Of a stretch of DNA of 64,000 bases, positions 11,601 through 24,175 are shown piece by piece; positions within the stretch are counted from its first letter, which is position 1; every line of letters begins with the position of its first letter. The notes beneath the pieces were generated by a model. It saw only the letters and a program-made list of their open reading frames with translations, had not been told where the DNA came from and ran no database searches. The stretch spans positions 10,015,013 through 10,079,012 of the forward strand of contig NC_092577.1 in NCBI RefSeq assembly GCF_037975245.1, given 5' to 3'. The DNA is from Apostichopus japonicus (taxonomy: Eukaryota > Echinodermata > Holothuroidea > Aspidochirotida > Stichopodidae). Position numbers and translations under genes: made by a program.

Positions 11601-13499
11601 TAGAATTATTATATAATTATTATATTTATATTTAATTATTATATAATTATTATTATTATATAATGATAAACCAACAACAAAGTACAAAGCAACACAAAAT
11701 CAAAACGACTGTTCAATGTTTTGCTAGGAGTGAAGTATAATAGAATATTTTTTAGCCACTTCTGTGAATTGAAAATTTGGGGTTATTTTATTTTCTACCA
11801 CTATTTTCACCCGTAGCAAAACCATTTCACCGCAAATGTTCTGTAGATTTTACGAAGAGCCGAGTTTCACCAATGTGTCCAAAAAAATTTGATGCATAAT
11901 GATGGACTGTTCAAAACAACAGTACTTCAATGGAGCTTAACAATAGGAGTGTTACAAACTTCTTTTATTTCGTCATATTTTGTATTTTTATTCTTCCTTT
12001 GCTTACTAATTAGCCTTATACAGAACTTCCGTTACAATTTCCACTTTTCGTTTCCACGGATGGAACATAGCATATCCCCTACCAAGGTAGCTTTTACTAT
12101 GTCTTTTACCTTCTGTATGAGTTCTTATTGTGAGGTTTTCTTACATGTGCTATTCAAAAGTAAGTTACTCTAATGCTCAAGCAAAGTTTTTTCATGCCAG
12201 TAAAGTTCTATATGACTCTTTTGCAAGTATTATAGATCTAATCTGTTTCACAGGAAACCACAAAGAAATGTCTACCTAAAATAGCAGCTCACCAGGTAAA
12301 TTCTAAATGGCTCTTTGGAAATATTAAACATCTCATCGGTTTCACAGGAAACCAAAAAGAAACCAAAATATCTTCCTAAGACGGCAGCTCACCCAGGCCT
12401 ACATCACGGTGTTTCACCTATCACCCAGTCCTAGATATACTTTCCAAGTTATCTGTCACATGCATTGCTATTTATAGCAATTACTACTCCGAGATTCCCT
12501 TAATTATATAAAACCGAGAGCATCACTGGAAGGTCTTCGATGGATTCAATTTTTTAAGGCCGGTTATTAAAAACGGCGAACTCTGTCGCCTCTAGTGTGT
12601 CAACCTCCATCCAGGATCTAAAATTCATCCCACGCTGAACACTTTCGATGGTAATATGATCTTGATTTTGTTTCGGATAAATATTTGGGAGAAAAATGTT
12701 TATTTTTGAGGAAATGTTTGGTAATTTGATCAATCTGAAAAATTGTCCAGGTTTCTCTTTACCAGATTGGCAAAAAATCCATTAGTTTAATATGAAAGGG
12801 GAACGATTTGCTTTCGACGAGTATGGGAGTAGTTTATATTTGGTAGAGTAAAAATAGGCTGAGCTGTATGTACAATAGACGTATTGCTGTACACAAAAGC
12901 AAACAAGTTAGAGTAGTAGTTTCTATACACATTGTTTTCTTTGTGGTTTACAGACATCCGTAAAATATAAATTCGATATAATGAAAGCTACAATTTAAAA
13001 AGAATTTTTAAAAACGTGAATGAATACTGCATTATTTCTGGAAATACCCCCAAAATATTATTGTTTGTAATACTTCAAAAGTAGCAATATTGTGAGCAAA
13101 AATTGAGAGCGAGGATAACAGGTCATATAGTGACCCTATTTGATCATGGTGTGAACCGACACATGTATATATATGTACTGTAAGGATGATCGACGTCTTG
13201 TTTTCCCTCCGGAAGTAATGGAACGGACCAGGATGCATCCACATTTGAGAACGTGGTGGTGGAGCAATGTGAAACGAAAGAGCATTACCCAAGCAGTAAA
13301 AGGTCACGAAAATTGTTTACAAAACCGAGTACAACAGTGTTCCTGCGTTTTTAGACTCACACGTGAGGTATTTCCTGTTATCGGTCACAAAGCACACCTG
13401 ATAACTTAACAATGAAAAGAAATCATATCTTTTGTCGTAATAAATGCTACGAGGAAGTGGTTTGGACCTGTAGAAAATTTCTCACATTTTTATTATAAG

Positions 13500-14535
13500 C
13501 ACTCAATTTCAGCCATCAGAACATCCCTTTAAAGTTGACTACACTACACTCTGACAAGATCTGATGTGTGCATTGTGTATTTCTCCAATCTATGTGGTCA
13601 TAGTTTTACATTAAAGCAATTTTCTATAAAACAAGTTTACATTAAAGCAGTTTTACACTCAAGAATTTTTTTTATTAAAGCATTCAATTTCAGCCATCAG
13701 AACATCCCTTAAATGTATGACTACACTTCCCTCTGACAAGATCCGATGTTGTTTATTTCTCTAATGTCTGGGGTCATAGTTTTACATTAAAGCAATTTGA
13801 CATTAAAGCAGTTTTACATGAAAGCAATTTTTTTTAGAAAATCCCTTTTATAATGTTTGACTACACAACCCCTCTGACAAGATCCGATGTTGTGTATTTC
13901 TCCAATGTCTGGGGTCATAACATTAAAGCAATTTTACATTAAAGCAGTTTTATATTAAAGCAATTTTTTATTAAAACACTCAATTTCAGCCATCAGAGCA
14001 TCCCTTTAATGTTTGACTGCTCAACCCTCTGACAAGCTCTGATGTTGTTTATTTCTCCAATCTATGTGGTTATAGTTACACATGAAAGCAATTTACATTA
14101 AAGCAATTTAACATTAAAGCAGTTTTACATTAAATCAACTATTTTAGAAGAAAATCCCTTTAATGTTTGACTACACTACCCTCTGACAAGATCAGATGTT
14201 GTTTATTTCTCCAATCTCTATGGTTATAGTTACACATGAAAGCAATTTACATTAAAGCAATTTAACATTAAAGCAGTTTTACATTCAAGCAATTTTTTTT
14301 AGTAAATCCCTTTAATGTTTGACTACACTACCCTCTGACAAGATCTGATGTTGTGTATTTCTCCAATCTCTCTGGTCATAGTTTTACATGAAAGCAATTA
14401 ACATGAAAGCAATTTAACATAAAAAGCAGTTTTACATTAAAGCAATTTCTTAGAAAATCCCTTTAATGTTTGACTGCTCAACCCTCTGACAAGATCAGAT
14501 GTTGTTTATTTCTTCAATGTCTGGGGTCATAGTAA
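13500..14535. repeat. About 155-bp satellite, 7 copies
   Basis: The landmark CTCTGACAAGATC occurs at roughly 13550, 13731, 13872, 14028, 14182, 14333 and 14483, so the period varies between about 140 and 180 bp. Each unit carries AATCCCTTTAATGTTTGACTA, TGTTGTTTATTTCTCCAAT and a variable run of ACATTAAAGCAATTT sub-repeats, which accounts for the length variation. Confidence 0.92.
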
Positions 14536-15229
14536 TATTACATCTTACGTGTGTCCTATGTCAAACCAAAACCCATACAACCTCTGAGAGACACATTCTC
14601 ACACAACTCAGTTTTGGCAAACTATATTATAAACTCTGACAGAACTAAAGTCAATGCCTCAATAGACAGCAAGTACCATCTTGAATGGTTCCACAATTCG
14701 TAACTGAATATTTCCCCTCAAAAATTGTGATAATTTTGCCGGAAATGTACTCAGGGAACTGGACGTAGCGGAACCATCTGGTAAAGGACAGCTTTGTTTT
14801 TGAAGTTACATGATATGTGTCAGAGGGTAATCTGAAAGCAACATCAAAACACTGACGCTACGCATGGAAGAAGTGAAGTGTTTTCTATTTTCAGTTCATG
14901 TCGAAAGCTTTATAAATTGCCATCTGTTACAAAACTGAAAGTGATGTACAAAACAAAACTGAAACACAAGTGTTCCAAATGACACAGAATAAGAGTGATA
15001 TTCAAATATCTGAATATTTTTTGTTATCACCCTTCTTTACCTTCTCCCATGCTCCATCGAACACAAACAAAGGTCGGGGCAGGCAAAGCGAATTTGTTTT
15101 CCTTCAGATCGAAAATACAATTTTGATGTCAGTAAAAACCTCAAGTCAAACAGATATTAAAGCAAGAAGAATCTATAATGTTCATGTTCTCAAATTCAAA
15201 TTTGCTACAACAGCACAATTGTCACACTG

Positions 15230-15735
15230 AAGTTGAATGCGAGGATGAGGAAAAGACCAGGAGGAAAGGAGGAGAGGAGGATGGGAAATGGATGGTGAGG
15301 ATGGCAGAGGAGATGGAGGATGGCGAGGAGATTGATGGGTGGAGAGGGAAGGGGCGGAGGATAGGAGGGGGAGGAGAGGGGAGGAGAAGACAGAAGAGGA
15401 TAGGAGAGGAGAGGAAGGAGAGGAGAGGAGGGTAGGGTGAGGGAAGATCTTGAAGATGGAAGAAGGGAGGAGAGGGAAGAAGGGAGGGGAGTAGAGGAAA
15501 TGAGGAGAGTAGGGGAGGGGAGGGGAGGAGAGGAAAGAAGAGGATAGGAGGGTGAGGGAAGATCTTGAAGATGGAAGAAGGGAGGAGAGGAGATGGAGGT
15601 GAGGAAATGGAGGTGGGGGAGGTGTTACGAGAGGGAGGAGTGGAGAATGGTAGGAAGAGCTAGAGATGGAAGAGGAAGAGGAGGAGGAGGAGGAGGAGTA
15701 GGAGGAGGATGTGGAACAAGGAGTGAGGGGGAGGA
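15230..15735. repeat. 500-bp polypurine/polypyrimidine tract
   Basis: The plus strand is almost purely G and A (GAGGAGAGG-type repeats) for about 500 bp, with an internal duplication of GAAGATCTTGAAGATGGAAGA (about 15445 and 15555). The 212-residue Ser/Pro-rich ORF on the other strand is a by-product. Such tracts can adopt triplex (H-DNA) structure under supercoiling; that is inference. Confidence 0.9.
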
Positions 15736-17170
15736 TAGCAAGAGTTGTAATGATTGAGGGATAATATGTCTGTTCAGTTATCTTGAACCTAACACAACAA
15801 GTGCAATAGCCAAGCCACACACATGGGAGTTGGACTAACGGGATACTTCATAGCGCATATATATGGTGATTGCTTTATGTCCAAACCCTCTTCTACTCCC
15901 TCACCCTAAATATGTTTTAGAAGAAGAAGAAAAGATGGATCTGTTATATGCAAAAGTAAACTTAATTAACCTATTATCATGTGATACTAATGTATCAACA
16001 GACTTAAACATGAATGCACCACACACGCACATGCTTCTAATCGAGTCTTTCCAAGCGTCGTTGTCGTCGAGTGGAAATACCAGACTGTAAACAAATTCAG
16101 CAGCTTCAGTAATTAAATCTGTCCAGATCTCCGTCTGTATAATTTGCCTTCCAGAAAAATAAAACTACTACTCTTGGTGCTAAAACAGACTCTTTGATGG
16201 CTGCTGGTCCATCTCTTGGGGTAGAGATGAAACTCACAACATGGGTCGACACATACCCGAAACATTTTAAAAGCGTTAGTCATCGAGTCATAAAAGATCC
16301 CGTGCTTTTTTAAGAGGCGGGGAAGAGTCTTCTCCGTCAACAAAACATTTGTAAGCTTCTGTTTTCGGTAGATGACGGAATCTGCTAATTTGGCAATGTG
16401 ATCTGGAGTTAAAGAGATGTTGTGTACATCGATTTGCAACAGAAAAAAAATGTGTCATCTACGCATCGCTCGTTGGTCCGATTTGGTTTTTTCTGTCCAT
16501 CTGTCAATAGTCCTTATAATCTGTTTTTTTCTTTCAAGTCTGGCTAATTGAAGAAAAGATCTAGTAGGATGGAAACATCAGGCACTCTAACGTTGCACAT
16601 CTTGACAACTTACCTACATAAAGGCTTAGCAGTGAATATACTAACAATTTTTTCTCTCTTTGAAATCCATGTCAATCTTGCAAAAGCTGGATTATACTTG
16701 TAGGTCTATATGTAATCTACACCACATTATGGTTACATATACCACAGTGTACATCCTTCAGACATTGGAATGGACACACAAAACAATAAAATAAAAAAGA
16801 GCAATAAAAATGAACAAATCCAGAAAGGAATCCTAACTAGAGGTTTCTAGTGTTTCGTTGGTCAGATTTTTCTACGTGCTGACTGCAATGTTCCTTGCAT
16901 CGATGTGGACATACATATCAATTAAGTCTGTGATGCATTCAACAGCCTTGACTTTATACATTATAATGTTTATTTATGAGGTTCTTCAGAGTTTGATTGA
17001 CCCTATTGACCCTCAAATGACCCTTGACCTCCACATAAAACAGCAGGTTTCTTAAACTTATGACAGTGGCTGTACATACAAGTCTTTATTTATGTATATC
17101 TTTATATATATATCGACCGGAAAGAAACGACCTTCCTTACCGGTTTCAAACCTCTGGACATACAATCAGC

Positions 17171-17244
17171 GTCCATAGCCTCTAAGTGGTTAGGGTGTCC
17201 ACATATAAAGCGGGAGGCCCGGGTTCGAATCCAGGTGGAGGCTG
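17171..17244 (+). other. tRNA-like core, unit 1
   Basis: The B box GGTTCGAATCC is intact. The A-box region is interrupted by two extra bases (AGCCTCTAAGTGGTTAGG). Judged non-functional as a tRNA. Confidence 0.7.
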
Positions 17245-17536
17245 GAAGTTTCTTCACTGTTCTGGATTTTTCAACTCACTACAATTTCAATTATATTCAT
17301 TTGCCTTTGCCGTTTACCGCCATTTCATTAACAAAGTCTGTTCAAAGTATTTCTTTCGAGATCCGGCTTTAGAAACCACAAATGATTTCGAGTTGGTTAG
17401 CATCATGTTTGATCTCTGGAGTACGGCAAAATATGTCACCAAAACAGAACTAGTATTGTTCGATACAGGTGACAAACGCCTACAGTGGAATTACGACCTT
17501 CCTTACCTGTTTCAAACCTCTGGACATACATTCAGC

Positions 17537-17606
17537 GTCCATAGCCTAGTGGTTAGGGTGTCCGAATATAAAGCGGGAGGCCCGGATCGAATCCAGGTGG
17601 AGGCTG
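17537..17606 (+). other. tRNA-like core, unit 2
   Basis: The A-box region AGCCTAGTGGTTAGGGTG is intact. The B box is changed to GGATCGAATCC by a deletion in the T stem. Judged non-functional as a tRNA. Confidence 0.7.
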
Positions 17607-17898
17607 GAAGTTTTTTCACTGTTCTGGATTTTTCAACTCATTACGTTTTCAATTATATACATTTGCCTTTGCCGTTTACCGCCATTTCATTAACAAAGTC
17701 TGTTCAAAGTATTTCTTTCGAGATCCGGCTTTAGAAACCACAAATGATTTCGAGTTGGTTAGCATCATGTTTGATCTCTGGAGTACGGCAATATATGTCA
17801 CCAAAACAGAACTAGTATTGTTCGATACAGGTGACAAACGCCTACAGTGGAATTACGACCTTCCTTACCGGTTTCAAACCTCTGGACATACATTCAGC

Positions 17899-17968
17899 GT
17901 CCATAGCCTAGTGGTTAGGGTGTCCGAATATACAGCGGGAGGCCCGGATCGAATCCGGGTGGAGGCTG
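17899..17968 (+). other. tRNA-like core, unit 3
   Basis: It has the same altered B box (GGATCGAATCC) as unit 2, showing that the two arose by duplication after the change. Confidence 0.7.
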
Positions 17969-18006
17969 GAAGTTTTTTCACTGTTCTGGATTTTTCAACT
18001 AACTAC

Positions 18007-18177
<171 letters not shown>

Positions 18178-18780
18178 TCATTTGTGCCTACATTATTAAA
18201 TCACCTAAGCTTTTTCATGGGAGAACAGATCTCCTTTCACCAACTTTACTTCCCAAGTTTACATAATTGCCATATTTCATCTAGCCATTATTAATACCAT
18301 GATCAATGATGATATTAACACTTAGAATCACTTCCACAATGAAACTGCGGGAAATAACTGGAAAAGGTTCCTGCACTGTTAACATTATGTGTGATTTATT
18401 ATCTGTAATATCCGTGGAAACAATTAACCGGACCTGTGTCGAGGATTTCCCTTTGAACTTCCAATTGTGTTCTATATAAAAGGACTTGCAATACGTAGTA
18501 GCACAAGGAACCGATACTGTTGTACTGTACATGTATATTGTCAGTTCAATATGAATACACACAGAAATAATATCGTGTCATGACAGGAGCGTTGTTAACA
18601 TCCAGGCTGATACATGTATGCAGCTCGGTTTTATTTTTCTCAGTTTTACACAAGTTTACAGAAATACACATGTATACAAATTTAGCCAAGTGAGTGAAGG
18701 ATGTGGCAATGTTATTTAAACTTTATCTGTAATGTATTCAAACTGTGCAAGTACACAGCTTAAAAAACTAAAGGGAAAAT

Positions 18781-19690
18781 ACAGTCTCTATGTTTGATAT
18801 TAAACAGCACACATGCAGCTAATATACAGTAGAGCTTTGTTTGATTTTAAACAACACAGGTGCAGCTACTATGCAGTAGCTATGTTTGATATTAAACAGC
18901 ACACAAGCAGCTACTATACAGTAGCTATGTTTGATATTAAACAGCACACACAGCTACTATACAGCAGCTATATTTGATATTAAACAGCACACATGTAGCT
19001 CCTATACAGTAGCGTTGTTTTATATTAAACAGCACACATGTAGCTACTATACAGTGGCTATGTTTGATATGAAACAGCAGACAAGCAGCTACTATTCAGT
19101 AGCTATGTTTGATATTAAACAGCACACTCAGCTACAACACAGTAGAGCTATGTTTGATATTAAACAGCACACATGTAGCTACTATGCAGTAGCTATGTTT
19201 GATATTAAACAGCACACATGCAGCTACTATACAGTAGCTATGTTTGATATTAAACAGCACACACTCAGCTACAACACAGTAGAGCTATGTTTGATATTAA
19301 ACAGCACACAAGCAGCTACTATACAGCAGCTATATTTGATATTAAACAGCACACATGTAGCTCCTATACAGTAGCGTTGTTTTATATTAAACAGCACACA
19401 TGTAGCTACTATACAGTGGCTATGTTTGATATGAAACAGCAGACAAGCAGCTACTATACAGTAGCTATGTTTTATATTAAACAGCACACACAGCTACTAA
19501 AAAGTGGCTATATTTGATATTAAACAGCACACATGTAGCTCCTATACAGTAGCGTTGTTTTATATTAAACAGCACACATGTAGCTACTATACAGTGGCTA
19601 TGTTTGATATGAAACAGCAGACAAGCAGCTACTATACAGTAGCTATATTAAACAGCACACAAGCAGCTCTACTATACAGTGGTGTACTCA
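18781..19690. repeat. About 47-bp minisatellite (TTTGATATTAAACAGCACAC...), about 19 copies
   Basis: The unit is TATGTTTGATATTAAACAGC followed by ACACATGTAGCTACTATACAGTAGC. A string of several distinctive variants (CTCCTATACAGTAGCGTTG, then GATATGAAACAGCAGACAAG) recurs in the same order near 18990, 19355 and 19530, so blocks of about 190-365 bp were duplicated as a whole. Confidence 0.93.
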
Positions 19691-20073
19691 CAGCACTAGC
19701 AGTCTCCTTCATTATTCAACACAGTTTCAAAACAAAAATGGAAGTATGCCGTATACACTTTTGACTCATCATGTGGTAAATGATTAACTCTCAAGGAATA
19801 GTACACTTGGCCTATAATTCCTTTCAAACTAACAGACGATAATAACAAGAGTTTGTTAATATTTAATTATGAATCATACTTTTCTCCCATATTCAGTTAT
19901 AAAACTCCCCTAACAATCTAAAACCCTTTTTCGAATATAAGAGTAGGCTACACATGCCCGCAGAGCCTGTATGTACAGTAGAGCAAAAGCATTTCGGCAT
20001 TTTCTATAAATTTGTAAGTATTAAGGCATGTGTTAGAAGTTGAATAAATAACTACAATTTTTCTTTAAGAATC

Positions 20074-20806
20074 TTGTCCTTAAAACTACGAGAATTCTTC
20101 AGACACCCAAAGATTTTTCGAAGTACATAGAGCACAGCACACAGAGGGACATTGTTTAATTTAAAGGTACAGTATCTACATACTAGTATTATACACTGAA
20201 GGGCTTTAAAGGCATTGAAGACTCACACCAAACCGCGTGCCACGCTCTGAAAAAGTTAACTTTCCTTTGCTTGCAAGTGAAGTTTTCTGCTTGTCGCTAC
20301 AAAATGCAGACAGTAATGAAATTGATACCTTGTTATCTTTAGCTGGACCTGAGATATCCATCGCTGTATCATGATTCGTTTGTACACTGTGCTGTGGGTA
20401 TTGACCGCAGCTGTATGTACTGACTGTACAATAGTGTCTAATTACCGACGGTAGCAAGATGTGTGTGTATTTTCTGGGATCAATGGTGGTGTCTAACACT
20501 TCTGTTACACCTCATTCGAAACTAGGTCAGATTACCAGCATTCGTATTTTCTGGGATCAATGGTGGTGTCTAACACTTCTGTTACACCTCATTTGAAACT
20601 AGGTCAGATTACCAGCATTAGACGTTTCTTTTTGCGCGAGTCTTCACACCCTTTAAGAATCTGTCCTAAAAACTTCAAGAATTCTTCAGACACCCAAAGA
20701 ATATTTGTAACGATTGTAAAGTTCATAGAGCACAGCACACATAGGGACATTGTTTAATTTAAAGGTACAGTATCTACATACTAGTATTATACAGTACTGA
20801 AGGCTT
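20074..20806. repeat. Local duplications (about 590-bp spaced, plus a 77-bp tandem)
   Basis: Two segments (about 20074-20211 and 20655-20806) share AATTCTTCAGACACCCAAAGA and CATAGAGCACAGCACACA followed by GGTACAGTATCTACATACTAG. Between them a 77-bp unit beginning ATTTTCTGGGATCAATGGTG is repeated at 20469 and 20546, almost unchanged. Confidence 0.9.
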
Positions 20807-21929
20807 TAAGTTGTCCTAAAATCTTTCACCTTTTTTTAGCAGATGCAAGCCACCCTGAGGTCATAATAAACAGCTCTGGGCACAGATATATTACTCAACA
20901 TGAGAGACAGTGACACTGGCTGGAAATTCTACAACCTGGCAGGAAACTGCTTTGTCATATAGGAAGTCAGAGTCTTTTATCTAATTACAAAGTTACTGGC
21001 CGGCAAGCTCATTTTTACTCTCTCTCTCTCTCTCTCTCTCTAGGTCTCTCGTTTTATTGACAGGGCTTGTACTCGCTATATATCGCAAACTTGTTGCCCA
21101 TGGCCGATGATTGAGAGTATAACTACTATTAGCAGACAGAGATCTACCTCGACGGAAGATTAACCTACCGAGACTCACTCGAAGGATCGAAACAGAGTCT
21201 CATCAAAATCTCCGAGCATCGATATTTAAGCCAGAAACACAAAAATGTGAGGGCTTCGAACTTCTCTCTGCTCCGAGTAAATGTACAACAAACGCTCCAA
21301 TAATCTGGTATAGGTTATGAACTGACTGGCTATCCGTGGGGTATTGGGGGGGGAGGGGTTGGAGAGGGAGGGAGGAGGGTATGAGGTATCCCTCGTTACA
21401 TTTACATTCTATCACCAGTGTCGACATAAAGTTTGCACAAATCACTTTGAAAGTAAATTGACCTTTCGAGGTCATCTAACAAAAACAGTTGTCACAATAA
21501 ATCTTCCAACAAGTTTTTCAGCTGATGAAGTGATACTGCATGAAACATTACAATTAACACACCACCACCTATTTCACCACGTTCCACCATCTCCCCCCCC
21601 CCCCTTCACCCACCTCCTACCTCCTCTGGGAAAGAGCACTGGTATGACTGTGGTACGCTATGAATGTCAATTGACTGATTGATTGATCGATTGAATCTCT
21701 GGGGAGGAATTAGGAGGATCAGACCTGCTAAGTTCAAAGTACTTTTTTCAGTAATTTGTAGCATCCTCCATTTCTAACTTTAACTAGTACTGACAGTCTT
21801 TAGAAAGTGGTGGCAGCTCTGCATCGATAAAACAAAACAAAAAAACAAACCCAGAATGCAAAAATGCATTGTGGTTTCGAGGATGTAATATGAGCAGTTT
21901 TCTTCATGAATCTGACGTAATGTATAGTG

Positions 21930-22175
21930 AGGGTGTACATGTTTACAAGGTTTTCACAATTTGAACCCTGCTGACTCCAAATGACCTTTGACTTCCACCA
22001 AAAACAATAGGCTTCTTGTACTCAATGTGGTACTTCTACACACTAAATATGAAATTGGTTTGACCTTCCCTTCTTGAGATATCGTGTTTACAAGCTGGGC
22101 ATCACAAACACACTCACACACACACATATGCCCATCATGAATGCAAAGGTTACGATTATCATCGAAACCAAAAAG
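21930..22175 (+). repeat. Dispersed TGACCTTTGAC-type repeat end
   Basis: It has CCAAATGACCTTTGACTTCC, AAACAATAGGCTTCTTGTACT, TTGAGATATCGTGTTTACAAGC and a short CA run, ending GAAACCAAAAA. The order of motifs resembles the right end of the repeat at 57.8-58.04 kb (ACAATAGGGTTCATC, TTGAGTTATCGTGCATACAAGC, CA run, GGAACCAAAAA). I take it as a diverged member of the same family. Confidence 0.5.
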
Positions 22176-22216
22176 CAAGTAAAACTGATAATCTGATTTA
22201 ATTAAAGGACCCTTAC

Positions 22217-22365
22217 CAGCGTTTTGATGAGGGCGGCCACTTCTCTCGTGACGACGGAAAACTTTAGGAATGCAGCCCCGAGATCAGCTTCTGCTTCTCT
22301 GCTGAGTGTGGTGCCTCCCAACTTCTCGAGATTCTCGGAAAAGTCCATCAGATTGCCGACATAGA
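22217..22365 (-). CDS. ASAP: ASAP-family Arf-GAP, BAR-domain exon B
   Basis: Internal exon of 149 bp: two bases completing an Ile codon, then 49 codons. The segment ADLGAAFLKFSVVTREVAAL corresponds to the ASAP hallmark DLG-AF-KFS--TKEL--L, and an upstream ENLEKLGG corresponds to the vertebrate LEKFG/LDKFG segment. These are helices of the BAR dimer. On the minus strand the acceptor is AATTCGCAG and the donor is GTAAGG. The exon ends in phase 0 after Leu, and the next exon begins with Val, giving [10 protein letters not shown] across the junction, as in the family (NLIQNMNNII). It is GC-richer than the flanking intron. Introns on either side are about 4.7 kb (towards exon A) and 10.8 kb (towards exon C). 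No frameshift or stop is seen. Confidence 0.93.
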
Positions 22366-22444
22366 CTGCGAATTATAGATGATAGTGGAGAAAAGTAACA
22401 CGTAGAGTAAAGCAATAAGTTTAATGACTTAATACTAGTGCTGC

Positions 22445-22600
22445 AATGAGGGCCTCAAATCTCACAATTTTTAGGGCAAGGCCACTTTGGCCTTGAATGG
22501 GGCAACATTTTAAAGGGCACCAAGGCCATGAGGTAAGGCACCAAGGGCAACTTGCATCTTAAGGAAGGGCAACAAGGCCATGAAGAATAAACATCATGAT
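22445..22600. repeat. Segment with repeated AAGGGCACCAAGGCCATGA motif
   Basis: GGGCAAGGCCACTTTGGCC, AAGGGCACCAAGGCCATGA and AAGGGCAACAAGGCCATGA occur within about 150 bp, next to TAGTGCTGCAATGAGGGCC. Repeated short motifs of this kind are common just inside DNA-transposon ends, but no partner end was found. Confidence 0.4.
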
Positions 22601-23825
22601 ACAATTTCTGTTCAGGTCCTGGCGGCTGTTTTAATGAAGCAGAACAGTAGAAGGTGGTCTCTCTCACTTTGCTTTCCCTTTTTGTCAACAGAATTATTTA
22701 AACCCGAGACAACTTAGTGAATGGTATACACAATAGATAGGGCAGATGGCTCAGTGCCTTAGCTTCGCTGTTTGACAGGGGTGGCCCGACCCACCCCTTC
22801 TTCGGCCCACCCCTTCTTCGGCCCACCCTGCCGTTTCAACCAATTTTTACCCCCACCCCCTCCCCTTCGTCCGCCCTTGTTCTTCCCTACTCGCCAACTC
22901 CGTAGTACTAGCTCCATGCTTTGAACATGCAGCAATTCCAACAACCAACTCTTCAAAATTTAAAATATACAACATCTTCAGCTCTAGAAAATGCATGCTT
23001 ACATGTCCCCACTCATAATCATGTATGCACTCCTATCTCCCAAACCTTCACTTACAGACTTTAAAGTAATGAACTACAATACTGTACCTGCTAGCTTCAT
23101 GCACTGACAAATGACAAATTCCCTCATATTCATGAAGCTACATGGGGAATGGTCAAGTCACTTTCCCGTATCACCCCTTTGTCATGCCACCACTTCCAAG
23201 CTGCTTCCCACCCACCCTCACCCCCTCCCCACCCCTGCCATCCCCTCAAACACCACAATTAACTTCCACTTTTTCCATGCCTTTCATTTCTCCAGGGAGG
23301 TTTTAATTGCTATGAGGAAAGATTGTGATCAACACTGCCATCATTTACACCATAGTCTAGAAATCTGCTCGATTTCACAATTTTCTTCCAAAAATTCTAC
23401 ACTCCCATTCCCATGGCATACCCCCCCCCCCCTCCCTTTCTTTCATCTCTCTTCTGAGTTCACTAACTTCACTGGTCTTGCTATCTAATCCCCCCCCCCC
23501 CTCCACCCTTTTCTACTTTTCTATTTCCTTCTATAGGCCTGAAACTTTGAAGCAGACAGAGCTATTTAAAGCCAAGAGGACAGGAGTACATACTCTTCAT
23601 GTAAAGTAATACCCAAGATATATAGCACCTGTATTCAAGGATATGCATGAAAACCAAACAAAATTGATCAACTCTCAACCCCCAGTCCCCAGCTTACATC
23701 GACACTGTCACCGTACCGGTAGTGGTGAACCCGGGGTCAAGTGTGTGTCGACCCCTTGGAAAGGGAATAGATAATACACATATTATCAGGTAAAAGGCTG
23801 GTGCGTATTCTACTGTGTATATATA

Positions 23826-24175
23826 CCTCCATTTCATTAACATAAAGTCTGTTCAAAGTATCTCTTTCAAGATCCGGCTTTAGGAATCACAAATGACTTC
23901 GAGTTGGTTAGAATCATGTTTGATCTCTAGAGTATGGTAAATATGTCACCAAAACAGAACTAGTATTGTTGGATACAGGTGTCAAACGACTGCAGTGGAA
24001 TTACGACCTTCCTTACCAGTTTTGAACCTCTGGACATACAATCAGCATCCATAGCCTAGTGGTTAGGGTGTCAGCATATAAAGCGGGAGGCCCGGGTTCG
24101 AATCCCGGTGGAGGCTGGAAGTTTTTTTACTGTTCTGGATTTTCCAACTCATTACGTTTTCAATTATATACAAAA
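23826..24175 (+). repeat. tRNA-like dispersed repeat, single complete copy
   Basis: It carries all blocks of the 362-bp unit in order: CATTTCATTAACATAAAGTC, GATCCGGCTTTAGGAATCAC, GTTTGATCTCTAGAGTATGG, the tRNA-like core (24047-24117, with intact A-box region and B box GGTTCGAATCC) and the tail TTACTGTTCTGGATTTTCCA. It is not in tandem, so the block extends well upstream of the tRNA-like part even in an isolated copy. Confidence 0.85.
24047..24117 (+). other. tRNA-like core, best preserved plus-strand copy
   Basis: It has AGCCTAGTGGTTAGGGTGTC and CCCGGGTTCGAATCCCGG, a perfect T arm. The anticodon stem is disturbed (TCAGC against GCGGG) and the loop reads ATATAAA. Judged a tRNA-derived repeat, not a gene. 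Confidence 0.7.

Larger units (their letters stand above)
17110..18006 (+). repeat. Tandem array of a 362-bp unit containing a tRNA-like segment, 2.5 copies
   Basis: GGTTAGGGTG of the A-box region recurs at 17188, 17551 and 17913, a spacing of 362-363 bp. Each unit runs from CATTTGCCTTTGCCGTTTAC through GATCTCTGGAGTACGGCAA and the tRNA-like core to the tail TTCACTGTTCTGGATTTTTC. The first copy is 5'-truncated and has a 2-base insertion in the A box. The second and third lost bases in the B box (CCCGGATCGAATCC). The array runs directly into (TA)n. Confidence 0.9.

Noticed and set aside
15182-15820. 212-codon Ser/Pro-rich ORF on the minus strand, the longest in the window
   Set aside because: It is the complement of the purine tract; composition is purely repeat-driven and there is no conserved motif.
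18931-19764. Repetitive ORFs with FDIKQHTCSYYTVAM units
   Set aside because: Translation of the 47-bp minisatellite; several frames and both strands are open, as expected for a repeat.
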